The notes beneath the pieces are model-generated. The model was not told the DNA's origin, searched no databases, and was given only the letters and a program-made list of their open reading frames with translations. A stretch of DNA of 64,000 nt from the NCBI GenBank assembly GCA_041905795.1, contig JAYRKL010000005.1, forward strand, positions 1 through 64,000, read 5' to 3'. Both the position numbers and the translations under genes were made by a program. Positions 51,221 through 60,046 of the stretch are shown here, in pieces. Every line of letters starts with the position of its first letter. The first letter of the stretch is position 1. The DNA comes from SHVO01 sp041905795 (GTDB lineage Bacteria; Pseudomonadota; Alphaproteobacteria; Rhodospirillales; Rhodospirillaceae).

Positions 51221-52057
51221 CTACCCCAGCCGGTCCTTGTGCCAGCGCAGGTGGTCCTCGATGAACGAGGCGATGAAGAAGTAGCTGTGGTCGTAGCCGG
51301 GATGCCTGCGCAAGGTGCAGGCGATTCCGGCCTTGGCGCAGGCGTTGACGAACAGGTCCGGTTTGAGCTGACTGTCGAGGAATTTGTCGGCCTCGCCCTG
51401 GTCGATGAGCACGTCGGGGATCCGCGCGCCCTCCTCCACCAGCGCCGTCGCGTCATAGGCGCGGCCCGCCGCGACGCTGCCGAGGTAACGCGGGAAGGCT
51501 TTCTGGCCCCAGGGCACCTGGGTCGGCGCCACGAGCGGCGCGAAGGCCGAGACCGCCTTGAACCGGCCGGGGGTCTTGAGGGCAATGGTGAGCGCGCCGT
51601 GTCCGCCCATGGAATGGCCGCAAATGCCCTGGCGGGTCATATCCGCCGGAAAGCCGGCGATGACTTGGGGCAACTCGTCGACAATGTAGGAGAACATGCG
51701 GAAATTCCGCGCCCAGGGACCTGCCGTGGCGTCGAGGTAGAACCCGGCGCCGAGGCCGAAGTCGTAGGCGTTGTCGGGATCGCCCGGCACGCCCTCGCCG
51801 CGCGGGCTGGTATCGGGCGCCACCAGCATCAAGCCGAGTTCCGCCGCCATGCGCTGAGCGCCAGCTTTCACCGTGAAATTCTCCTCGGTGCAGGTCAGGC
51901 CCGCCAGGAACCAGAACACAGGCACCTTGCCGACCTTGGCCTGGGGCGGCGTGAACACCGCAAAGCGCATGGCCGTGCCGGTCTCGCGCGACTGGTGCCG
52001 GTAGACGCCCTGCACGCCGCCGAAGCAGCGCTGTTCGGAGAGGGTTTCCAGGGTCAT
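51221..52057 (-). CDS. frmB: S-formylglutathione hydrolase
   Basis: A 278-residue esterase D-type enzyme that hydrolyses S-formylglutathione to formate and glutathione, the second step of glutathione-dependent formaldehyde removal. The nucleophile is Ser149 in GHSMGGHGAL; the acid and base lie in DQGEADKFL and GYDHSYFF near the C-terminus. Its ATG overlaps the stop of the dehydrogenase gene (ATGA), giving 1:1 coupling of the two steps. Confidence 0.95.
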   Translation of the reverse strand: MTLETLSEQRCFGGVQGVYRHQSRETGTAMRFAVFTPPQAKVGKVPVFWFLAGLTCTEENFTVKAGAQRMAAELGLMLVAPDTSPRGEGVPGDPDNAYDFGLGAGFYLDATAGPWARNFRMFSYIVDELPQVIAGFPADMTRQGICGHSMGGHGALTIALKTPGRFKAVSAFAPLVAPTQVPWGQKAFPRYLGSVAAGRAYDATALVEEGARIPDVLIDQGEADKFLDSQLKPDLFVNACAKAGIACTLRRHPGYDHSYFFIASFIEDHLRWHKDRLG

Positions 52058-53163
52058 CCGTAAACGACAACCGACCGGATCGACTTGCCCTCATGCATCA
52101 GGTCGAAGCCCCGGTTGATGTCCTCGAGCTTCAGCACATGGGTGATCATGGAATCGATCTCGATCTTGCCGTTCATGTACCAGTCGACGATCTTCGGCAC
52201 GTCGGTGCGGCCCTTGGCGCCGCCGAAGGCCGAGCCCTTCCAGACGCGGCCCGTCACCAGCTGGAACGGGCGGGTGGCGATTTCCTTCCCGGCTTCGGCC
52301 ACGCCGATGATGATGCTCTCGCCCCAGCCGCGATGGCAGGCTTCCAGCGCCTGGCGCATCACCGCCGTATTGCCGGTGCAGTCGAAGGTGTAGTCGGCGC
52401 CGCCGCCGGTGAGAGTGACGAGGTGCGGCACCAGGTCGGGGACGTTCTTGGGGTTGACGAAATGGGTCATGCCGTACTTGCGGCCCCAGGCTTCCTTGCC
52501 GTCGTTGATGTCGACGCCGACGATGATGTCGGCGCCCACCATCTTCAGGCCCTGGATGACATTAAGGCCGATGCCGCCCAGGCCGAACACCACGCAGTTG
52601 GAGCCGGGCGTGACCTTTGCGGTCTTGACCACGGCGCCGACGCCGGTGGTGACGCCGCAGCCGATATAGCAGGCGCATTTGAACGGCGCGTCGGTGCGGA
52701 TCTTGGCGAGCGCGATCTCCGGCAGGACGGTGAAATTGGAGAAGGTCGAACAGCCCATGTAGTGATAGATCGGCTTGCCCTTATAGGAAAAGCGCGTGGT
52801 GCCGTCGGGCATCAGGCCCTTGCCCTGGGTGGCGCGGATGGCGGTGCACAGGTTGGTCTTGCCCGAGAGGCAGGATTTGCACTGGCGGCATTCGGGGGTG
52901 TAGAGCGGGATGACGTGGTCGCCGGGGGCCAGGCTGGTGACGCCGGCGCCGACCTCGCGCACCACGCCGGCGCCTTCGTGGCCCAGGATCGAAGGGAAAA
53001 TGCCCTCGGAATCGAAACCGTCGAGGGTGTAGGAATCGGTGTGGCAGATGCCTGTGGCCATGATCTCGACCAGCACTTCGCCGGCCTTGGGCCCTTCGAG
53101 GTCGACTTCGACCACTTCGAGGGGCTTTTTGGCTTCAAAAGCGACGGCGGCGCGGGTCTTCAT
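52054..53163 (-). CDS. frmA: S-(hydroxymethyl)glutathione dehydrogenase / class III alcohol dehydrogenase
   Basis: A 369-residue zinc enzyme that oxidises S-hydroxymethylglutathione with NAD, the first committed step of formaldehyde detoxification. Class III hallmarks include GICHTD, GHEGAG, the four-Cys structural zinc loop (CRQCKSCLSGKTNLC, about 95-109) and IGCGVTTGVGAV. It is also the family of S-nitrosoglutathione reductase. First gene of the frmA-frmB pair; a palindromic repeat lies upstream. No FrmR repressor is seen. Confidence 0.96.
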   Translation of the reverse strand: MKTRAAVAFEAKKPLEVVEVDLEGPKAGEVLVEIMATGICHTDSYTLDGFDSEGIFPSILGHEGAGVVREVGAGVTSLAPGDHVIPLYTPECRQCKSCLSGKTNLCTAIRATQGKGLMPDGTTRFSYKGKPIYHYMGCSTFSNFTVLPEIALAKIRTDAPFKCACYIGCGVTTGVGAVVKTAKVTPGSNCVVFGLGGIGLNVIQGLKMVGADIIVGVDINDGKEAWGRKYGMTHFVNPKNVPDLVPHLVTLTGGGADYTFDCTGNTAVMRQALEACHRGWGESIIIGVAEAGKEIATRPFQLVTGRVWKGSAFGGAKGRTDVPKIVDWYMNGKIEIDSMITHVLKLEDINRGFDLMHEGKSIRSVVVYG

Positions 53164-53220
53164 GGGGCAAGGCTCCGGAGGCTGAACGGGGCCTTACAAT
53201 AGTGAAGTCCTACACCCTTT

Positions 53221-53310
53221 GTCATTGCCCGACTTGATCGGGCAATCCATGGTTCAATATGCGCGAGTGCCTGTTGATAGATGGATTACCCGATCAAGTC
53301 GGGTAATGAC
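53221..53310. repeat. dispersed palindromic repeat, copy 3
   Basis: A 90-bp element. The left unit starts GTCATTGCCCGACTTGATCG and ends ATCCAT; the right unit starts ATGGATTACCCGATCAAGTC and ends GGTAATGAC. The right unit is the reverse complement of the left except for two G-to-A changes, so the DNA can form one long cruciform or two short hairpins. It sits between frmA and the RND permease, both transcribed leftwards. Confidence 0.87.
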
Positions 53311-53324
53311 AGAAGAGCGTGTGG

Positions 53325-56300
53325 CTACTCCGCCGGCGCCAATTGCGCGGTGTTGTGCTTGGAGCTGAAATCGAAGCGCTTGGCGTATTTGTCCAGGTAA
53401 ATGTAGATCACCGGCGTGATGTAAAGGGTCAGCACCTGGGACAGGAGCAGCCCGCCCGCCACGCACAAGCCGAGCGGCCGGCGTGAATCGGCGCCCATGC
53501 CGGTGCCGAAGGCAATCGGCAGCGTGCCCATCATCGCGGCCATGGTCGTCATCATGATCGGGCGAAAGCGGATCAGGCAGGCCTCGAAGATGGCTTGTTC
53601 CGGGGAAACGCCGGCGTCGGCGCGGGCGCGTTCCAGGGCGAAGTCCACCATCATGATGGCGTTCTTCTTGACGATCCCCACCAGCATCATCATGCCGACA
53701 TAGGCATAGAGCGTCAGCGGGGTGTGGAAGATGTAGAGCGCCAGCATGGCGCCCATGGCCGCGGACGGTAATCCGGAGAGGATCGTCAGCGGGTGGATGA
53801 AGCTTTCGTACAGGATGCCGAGGATGATGTAGACCACCAGGACGGCGATGAACATCAGCAGCGCCATGTTGGACGTGGAGCTTTGGAAGGCCGCCACGGT
53901 GCCGGCGAAACTGCCCTGGATGCTGGCGGGGATGCCCACGTCCTGGGTCGCCTTGCGCACGCCTTCCACTGCGTCGCTGAGCGCCTTGCCGGGCGCCAGG
54001 TCGAAGGACACGGTGATGGCGGGGATCTGGCCGGCGTGATTGACGCTCTGGGGCATGACGCCGCGCTTGATTTCGGCCACCGCCGACAGCGGCACCATGG
54101 TCCCGCCGCTGCCCGCCACATACAGGCGCTCGAGGGCCGAGGCGTCCTTCTGGTACTGGGGCAACAGTTCCAGGATCACCTGGTACTGGTCGGTGGCGGC
54201 ATAGATCTGCGACACCTGCTGGCCGCCGAAGGCCGCGCCCATGGCGGTCTCCAACTGGTCGGGCGTAACTCCCAAGGCGGCCGCCTTCTCGCGGTCCAGC
54301 TTCACCTGCACCGCCGGCGCCGCGCTGTCGTTGTCGGTGTTGACGCCGACGAAGGTCGGGTCCGCCTGCAGCGCGCGCGCCAGCCTGGCGGCGGCGTCCT
54401 GAAGTTCGCCCAGGTCCAGGCCCTGCATGGTGTACTGGTAGTTGGAGCGCGAGAACCGGCCGCCGACGCGGATGGTCGGCGGGTTGACGACGGTGATGGC
54501 GGTGCCGGGGATGTTGCGGAGCTTGGCGCGCAGCCGGTTGGCGATATCGTTGGCGGAATCGGGACGGGCGGACAGGGGCTTCAGGGTGATGGTGACGTCC
54601 CCGCCCTCGCTGCCCTCGACGCTTTCCACGCTTTCATCCTTGGCGATGATGTCCATGGCCCGGCGAACGTACTGGATGTTCTGGTCGAAGGAGGTGCCGG
54701 TCATGGTCTGGATATTGGCGCGCAGCTGGCCGGTGTCGTCGCTGGGCAGAAAGTCCTGCGGCATGATCATGAGCAGGCCGTAGCTCATCAGGATGCTGGC
54801 GAAGAAGGCGCCGATCACGACAGGCTTGCGCGTCAGGCACCAGCGCAGCGAATTCTCATAGGACCGCTGCATCCAGCCGAAGGCGGATTCGCTCCATTGA
54901 TAGAAGCGATTGTGGCTGGCCCCGTGATCTTCGGCCTTGAGGATGCGGTCGCACAGCATCGGCGTCAGGGTCACCGACACCACCCCCGAGATGACGATGG
55001 CGACGATGATGACCACCGAGAATTCATGCAGCAGGCGGCCGACGATGCCGCCCATGAACACCAGCGGGATGAACACCGCCGCCAGGGAGACGGTGATCGA
55101 GAGGATGGTGAAGCCGATCTCGCCCGACCCCTTCAGCGCCGCGACGTGGGGGTCCTCGCCGTGTTCGATATGGCGCACGATATTCTCGAGCATGACGATG
55201 GCGTCGTCGACGACGAAGCCGACCGAGAGCGTCAACGCCATCAGCGACAGATTGTCGAGGTTGTAGCCCAGCAGCGCCATGCCGCCGAAGGTGCCGACCA
55301 CGGCGATGGGCAGCGCCAGCGACGGGATCAAGGTGGCGCTGGCGCGGCGCAGGAAGGTGAAGATCACCCCCACCACCAGGGCGCCGGCGATCAGCAGGGT
55401 CGTCTGCACGTCGTTGATGGCGGCGCGGATGGTCTGGCTGCGGTCATAAAACACCTTCATTTCCAGGGAGGCCGGCAGCTGCGCCGCCAGCTGCGGCAGC
55501 ACCTTGTTGATGCCGTCCACCACCGCCATGGTGTTGGAGCCTGGTTGGCGCTGGATGTTCAGGGTGACCGCGCGGTCGTCGTTATACCAGTCCATGGACC
55601 GCACGTTCTCGAGGCTGTCGACCACATTGGCCACATCCCCGAACCGCACCGTGGCGCCGTTGCGGGTGGCGATGATCTGCTTGCGGAACTCCTCGGCGCT
55701 GGTGAGCTGGCCGTCGGTGTGGATGATGGCGGTCTTGGAATTGCCGTTGAGGGTGCCGCTGGCCTGGTTGGTGTTGGTGGTGTTGGCGGCGGTGGCCAGG
55801 TCGTTGAGGGTCATGTTGCGGGCGGCGAGCGCGGCCGGGTCGGCCTGGATGCGCACGGCGTAGCGCGCCTGGCCGCGGATGTTCACCTGCCCGACTCCGT
55901 CCACGGTGGAAAGCTGGTTGGCAAGGATGGTGCGGGCGTACTGATCCACTTTCGAGGGCGGCAGGCTCTTGGAATAGACCGCGATGAAATAGATCGGGAA
56001 CGCCGTCGGGTCGATTTTGCGGAAGGTCGGCGGCGTCGGCATGTTGCGCGGCAGGCGCCTCAGAATCCCGGAGATCGCGGTCTGCACGTCCTGGGCGGCG
56101 GCGTCGATGTTGCGGTCCAGGCGGAACTGAAGATTGATGTTGGTGAAGCCCTGGCTCGACGACGAGGTCATAGTGTCGATGCCCGGGATCGAGGCGAACG
56201 CCCCTTCCAGGGGCGTGGCCACCGCCGACGCCATGGTCTCCGGGTCCGCGCCCGGCAGGTTGGCGGTGACGTTGATGGTCGGGAAATCGATATTGGGGAG

Positions 56301-56408
56301 TTCGGAGACCGGCAGGCTGAAATAGCCGAACACGCCGAAGATCACGAAGGCGGCCATGACCAAGGTCGTCATGATCGGCCGCTCGATGAAGACGCGGGAG
56401 ATGTTCAT
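53325..56408 (-). CDS. RND multidrug efflux permease (HAE-1 family)
   Basis: A 1027-residue inner-membrane pump of normal length with the usual two-fold arrangement of helices and periplasmic loops. The proton-relay acids are present in FVVDDAIVMLEN (about residue 405) and the Lys in IVKKNAIMMVDFA. It pairs with the adaptor gene 24 bp upstream. It is distinct from the two permeases at 7-13.5 kb and lacks the Ala/Thr-rich insertion. GGGAAGAG precedes the ATG. Substrates cannot be read from sequence. Confidence 0.93.
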   Translation of the reverse strand: MNISRVFIERPIMTTLVMAAFVIFGVFGYFSLPVSELPNIDFPTINVTANLPGADPETMASAVATPLEGAFASIPGIDTMTSSSSQGFTNINLQFRLDRNIDAAAQDVQTAISGILRRLPRNMPTPPTFRKIDPTAFPIYFIAVYSKSLPPSKVDQYARTILANQLSTVDGVGQVNIRGQARYAVRIQADPAALAARNMTLNDLATAANTTNTNQASGTLNGNSKTAIIHTDGQLTSAEEFRKQIIATRNGATVRFGDVANVVDSLENVRSMDWYNDDRAVTLNIQRQPGSNTMAVVDGINKVLPQLAAQLPASLEMKVFYDRSQTIRAAINDVQTTLLIAGALVVGVIFTFLRRASATLIPSLALPIAVVGTFGGMALLGYNLDNLSLMALTLSVGFVVDDAIVMLENIVRHIEHGEDPHVAALKGSGEIGFTILSITVSLAAVFIPLVFMGGIVGRLLHEFSVVIIVAIVISGVVSVTLTPMLCDRILKAEDHGASHNRFYQWSESAFGWMQRSYENSLRWCLTRKPVVIGAFFASILMSYGLLMIMPQDFLPSDDTGQLRANIQTMTGTSFDQNIQYVRRAMDIIAKDESVESVEGSEGGDVTITLKPLSARPDSANDIANRLRAKLRNIPGTAITVVNPPTIRVGGRFSRSNYQYTMQGLDLGELQDAAARLARALQADPTFVGVNTDNDSAAPAVQVKLDREKAAALGVTPDQLETAMGAAFGGQQVSQIYAATDQYQVILELLPQYQKDASALERLYVAGSGGTMVPLSAVAEIKRGVMPQSVNHAGQIPAITVSFDLAPGKALSDAVEGVRKATQDVGIPASIQGSFAGTVAAFQSSTSNMALLMFIAVLVVYIILGILYESFIHPLTILSGLPSAAMGAMLALYIFHTPLTLYAYVGMMMLVGIVKKNAIMMVDFALERARADAGVSPEQAIFEACLIRFRPIMMTTMAAMMGTLPIAFGTGMGADSRRPLGLCVAGGLLLSQVLTLYITPVIYIYLDKYAKRFDFSSKHNTAQLAPAE

Positions 56409-56432
56409 GGCAATTCTCTTCCCACCAAGCGT

Positions 56433-57647
56433 CTACTGCGGAAGCGGCGCGCCCGCCGCCTGTGCCGTCGATGCGGCGACGCGGTCCGCCAGCACGTTGA
56501 CCGGCCCGCCGGGCACCACGCGCAGCTGGCCTTCGGTCACCACCTGATCGCCCGCCTTGAGGCCGCCGCTCACGGCGACAAAGTCGCCGTCGTCGAACAG
56601 CACCTTCACCGGCCGGCTCAGCGCCTTGTTCTGGGCGATCACATAGACGAACGCGCCGTCGGGACCGTCGTTGACCGCATCCCGGGGAATCACGGTCGCG
56701 CCGGCGATGTTGTCCATCTCCACGCGCACGTTGACCAATTGGCCCGGCACCAGCGCCAGGTCGGCGTTGTCGAAGGTGGCGCGCAGTTCGATGGTGCCGC
56801 TGGCGGCGTTGACGGCGTTGTCGGTGAAATCCACCGGCGCCTCGATCACGGCGCCGTCGCCATGCTTGATGTCGAGCAGCGCGGCCAACCCCTTGCCCTT
56901 CTGGCGCGCCTGGATGCGCGGCAGTTCCGATTGCGGCAAGGTGAACGATACCTTGATGGGTTGAAGCTGGGCGATGGTCACCAGCGGCACCGTACCGTTG
57001 GCGGCGATCATGTTGCCGGGTTGGATCAGCAAGGGACCGGTCTTGCCGTCGAGGGGCGAACGGATCTGGGTGTAGTTGAGGTTGAGCGCCGCGGTCTCGA
57101 CGGCGGCCTTGTCGGCGGCCACGGTGGCAGCCAGCATGGCGACGTTGGTGGTGATGGTTTCGAACTGCTGCACCGAGACGTTGCCGCTGTCCTTGAGCGC
57201 GGCGTAGCGGTCGCGGTCGCGTGTCGCGTTGGCGAGACTGGCCTGGTCGCGGGCCAGGATCGCCTTGGCCTGGTCGAGCGCCGCCTGGAAGGGCCGCGGG
57301 TCGATCTGGAACAGGAGGTCGCCGCGCTTGACGAACTGGCCTTCCTTGAAGTGCGCGGTATCCAGCACGCCCTGCACGCGCGAGGTCACCTGCACCATGG
57401 TCGGCGCCAGCACCTTGCCCAGCGCGTGATCGACCACCGCCATGTCGCGGTTGATGACCGCCGCGGCGTGCACCGGCGCGGCGCCGCCGCCCGGCCGGCG
57501 TCCGGCGGTCTGCTGCGCAGAATGGCCGGTGAAGTACCAGAACCCGCCGAGCACCGCGATCAGGACCGCGGCCAGCGGCAGCATCAGAGTCCGGCGGCGC
57601 ACCGCGCTGTCTGCGGGCGGAGTGTGTCTGTCGTCGCGTGCGTTCAT
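56433..57647 (-). CDS. RND efflux periplasmic adaptor
   Basis: From ATG 57647 the protein has 404 residues: a short basic N-terminus, one membrane anchor (about residues 23-41, LMLPLAAVLIAVLGGF), then barrel-sandwich, alpha-hairpin and beta-barrel domains (GVLDTAHFKEGQ, NYTQIRSPLDGKTG). An open frame continues upstream to 57872 but lacks any membrane or signal feature, so the shorter start is preferred. First gene of the two-gene RND operon; no outer-membrane channel gene and no adjacent regulator. Confidence 0.9.
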   Translation of the reverse strand: MNARDDRHTPPADSAVRRRTLMLPLAAVLIAVLGGFWYFTGHSAQQTAGRRPGGGAAPVHAAAVINRDMAVVDHALGKVLAPTMVQVTSRVQGVLDTAHFKEGQFVKRGDLLFQIDPRPFQAALDQAKAILARDQASLANATRDRDRYAALKDSGNVSVQQFETITTNVAMLAATVAADKAAVETAALNLNYTQIRSPLDGKTGPLLIQPGNMIAANGTVPLVTIAQLQPIKVSFTLPQSELPRIQARQKGKGLAALLDIKHGDGAVIEAPVDFTDNAVNAASGTIELRATFDNADLALVPGQLVNVRVEMDNIAGATVIPRDAVNDGPDGAFVYVIAQNKALSRPVKVLFDDGDFVAVSGGLKAGDQVVTEGQLRVVPGGPVNVLADRVAASTAQAAGAPLPQ

Positions 57648-58003
57648 CGTGGGTACCACCGGGGGACTCGTTTGCGCGGAGGATAGTGACGGGTGCAAAG
57701 AGCGCAAGACACACGCCGCAGCGCCGCGCAGATATAATCTAGCCGCGATTTTATTGGAGATTCCGCATGTCGTCGCTGTCGCGAAACTTGCGTTGGCAAC
57801 GCTCGGAGACAGGATTACGAACGCGTTACACCGTATCGGCGGCTGCGCGGTGCGCGCGTACGCTTTCACCAATATTTCCTCCGCATCGCGCTGAATCGGA
57901 TCGCGGATGAAACAATTGTCAGAGTGACAGAGGTGAACGGCAGCGTAACGGCGCGTATCCGGCGCGCGTCACAGCCCCTGCCGGTTGGTCCAACAGGAAA
58001 CAA
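57648..58003. other. 356-bp intergenic region with promoter-like elements
   Basis: It separates the RND adaptor (start 57647, minus strand) from the 3' end of the spermidine synthase-like gene. It must hold the RND operon promoter. On the plus strand it has a consensus TATAAT (57733-57738), a GGAG ribosome site (57756-57759) and a short open frame. Elsewhere I see nothing definite; no tRNA or clear terminator. Confidence 0.5.
57767..57910 (+). CDS. candidate small ORF, unproven
   Basis: A 47-codon frame starting at ATG with GGAG seven bases upstream and TATAAT 28 bp before the start. The product would be basic and Ser/Arg-rich (MSSLSRNLRW...), with no family resemblance, signal or membrane helix. 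The -35 position is poor. It may equally be a non-coding transcript or chance. It is antisense to the upstream region of the RND adaptor, so transcription here could affect that operon. Confidence 0.25.
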   Translation: MSSLSRNLRWQRSETGLRTRYTVSAAARCARTLSPIFPPHRAESDRG

Positions 58004-60046
58004 CTACTGCAGCGGCGACTTCACGTTCAGGGCGCGCCACAAGTTGCTGTAGTCGTCGGTCCACGGGCGCGCGGCGCCGCTGACGATCATGGCCATGGGC
58101 ATGGTGTCGAACAACCCGGAATCGTCGGTCACCAGCATCCAGTCAGATCGGCTGCCGCCCACGGTCTCGTCGGACTCGTCATAGATCAGACGCGCGGTCT
58201 TGTGGCTTTCGGCCGCCGCCGCGGCGACGATGGGCCCCAGGTCAATGAAGCGGTTGCTGACATGCACCGCCAGCACGCCGCCCGGCCTGATGTGCCTCCA
58301 ATAGAGATCGAACGCCTCGGTGGTGAGCAGATGCACCGGGATGGCGTCGCTGCTGAAGGCGTCCACCGCCAGCACGTCGAACATGTTGGGGTCCTCGCGC
58401 TCCAGCGACAGGCGGGCGTCGCCCATGGCGACGCTGGTGTCGCCGCACTTCAGGAACGAGAACACATTGGTGGCGATATTGCGCACCAGGGGGTTGATCT
58501 CGTAGAAGCGCACCTTGTCGCCGGGCCGCGCGAAGCCGGCGATGGTGCCGGAACCGAGGCCGATGACCCCGATCTTCACCGGCCCCGCCTTGCCCATCTC
58601 GGCGATGGCCAGGCCCACGCCCGAGCTGCGGGCGTAGTAGCTGAGAGGCTCGCAGGCCCGGGCGGCGTCGGTGAGCTGGCGGCCGTGCATGATGTTGCCG
58701 TTCTGGAGTTCCAGCACAACGTCGCCTTTGACGTTCATCGGCCGCGAGGTGACTTCCAGCGGCCCATAGAAATTGCGCACGTTGAGCACCGGGTCCACGC
58801 CCCAGGGCTGGCTGGGCGCCACCAGAATCCACACCAGCACCGGCCACACCGCCGCCGCCACGGCGAGACCCAGCCAGCGCACCCAGCGCGCCGCGCCCAC
58901 CGGCCAGCGCTTCAGGGCTACGGCGCCGACCAGGGTGCTGAAGATCAGAAGAGCGATGGTCAGGTCGTGGTCGCGGTCGAACACCACCGGCGCCGCCGCC
59001 GCCACCAACAGCCCGCCAACCACACCTCCGGTGCCGATGGTGAGGTAGAACGACGTGAGATGGGCGGTCGACGGCTTCTGGCTGGCCAGTTCGCCGTGGC
59101 ACACCATGCAGCAGACGAAAAAGGCCGATCCGATGCCGATCAGCTGCACGATGTAGTTGTCGATCAGGAACGGCTTGACGATGGACAGGATGATCACCGC
59201 GAACGCCATGGGCAGCAGCAGGTACCAGGTGGCCCTGTCGTACCAGCGGGGATGATCGAAGGAGATGATGAAGCTGAGCAGATAGAGCGCCAGCGGCATC
59301 ACCCACAGCAGCGGAATGGCGGCGATATTGCGCAGCACATAGTTGGTGATCGCGAGCAGCAGGATCGACGGCACCGCCGACAGCAGCAGCCAGAACAGCC
59401 GGTCGATGGGCAGCAGCGGCTCGGCCGCCTCGGCGCCGCTTTCCTGTACGGCCTCGGCGCGGCTGCTGCGCAAGGCGGCCAGCCCGGCCGCGATCACGAA
59501 CAGCCCATAGACCCCCGACCACGCCCAGGCCTGCACATGGGTAGCGAACTGCGGTTCGATCAGCGCCGGATAGGACAGGAGTGCCAGCAGCGACGCCACG
59601 TTGGAAAGCGAGTACAGGCGATACACCGAGGAGTCCTGGCCGGCGGCGCGCGCGAACCAGGTCTGCATCAAGGGCCCGGTCGAGGCCAGCAGCAGGAACG
59701 GCGGGCCGATGGTGGCGGAGAGAACCAGGAGGATCCGCAACAGCGGCATGCCGCCGCCGGTGGGCTTCAATGCATCGGCCGGGATGATGGGCAACACCGC
59801 CAGGCTCAGGGCGAGAAGCGCGATATGCACCCGCCCCTGCATACGCGGCGAGAGCCTCGATGTCAGCAGATGCGCGTAGACATAACCCGCCAGCAGCGCG
59901 CCCTGGAAAAACAGCAGGCAAGTAAGCCACACCGCCGCCGAGCCGCCGAACCAGGGCAGGATCATCTTGGCGATCATCGGCTCCACGGCGAACAGCAGGA
60001 AGGCGCCGAGGAAGATGGTCAGGGCGATGACGATTTTATCCTGCAT
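58004..60046 (-). CDS. fused membrane protein with spermidine synthase-like domain
   Basis: A 680-residue protein: about the first 420 residues contain roughly ten or more membrane helices of MFS-like type (FLLFAVEPMIAKMILPWFGG at the start). The rest is a methyltransferase-fold domain like spermidine synthase (VIGLGSGTIAGFA, RFYEINP, VLAVDAFSSDAIP). Genes of this type are widespread and uncharacterised; polyamine synthesis is not shown. Its start overlaps the end of the MFS symporter by 11 bp, indicating coupling. It ends with no clear terminator before the 356-bp gap. Confidence 0.88.
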   Translation of the reverse strand: MQDKIVIALTIFLGAFLLFAVEPMIAKMILPWFGGSAAVWLTCLLFFQGALLAGYVYAHLLTSRLSPRMQGRVHIALLALSLAVLPIIPADALKPTGGGMPLLRILLVLSATIGPPFLLLASTGPLMQTWFARAAGQDSSVYRLYSLSNVASLLALLSYPALIEPQFATHVQAWAWSGVYGLFVIAAGLAALRSSRAEAVQESGAEAAEPLLPIDRLFWLLLSAVPSILLLAITNYVLRNIAAIPLLWVMPLALYLLSFIISFDHPRWYDRATWYLLLPMAFAVIILSIVKPFLIDNYIVQLIGIGSAFFVCCMVCHGELASQKPSTAHLTSFYLTIGTGGVVGGLLVAAAAPVVFDRDHDLTIALLIFSTLVGAVALKRWPVGAARWVRWLGLAVAAAVWPVLVWILVAPSQPWGVDPVLNVRNFYGPLEVTSRPMNVKGDVVLELQNGNIMHGRQLTDAARACEPLSYYARSSGVGLAIAEMGKAGPVKIGVIGLGSGTIAGFARPGDKVRFYEINPLVRNIATNVFSFLKCGDTSVAMGDARLSLEREDPNMFDVLAVDAFSSDAIPVHLLTTEAFDLYWRHIRPGGVLAVHVSNRFIDLGPIVAAAAAESHKTARLIYDESDETVGGSRSDWMLVTDDSGLFDTMPMAMIVSGAARPWTDDYSNLWRALNVKSPLQ

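Noticed and set aside
53793..57686. A 1297-codon open frame on the plus strand across the second RND operon
   Set aside because: It is antisense to two clearly conserved genes, is dominated by Gly, His, Arg, Asp and Val as expected from a GC-rich complementary frame, and matches no family. It is a composition shadow.
57648..57872. Upstream ATG giving the second RND adaptor 75 extra residues
   Set aside because: The extra stretch has no signal, anchor or conservation; the short start places the membrane anchor at the normal position.
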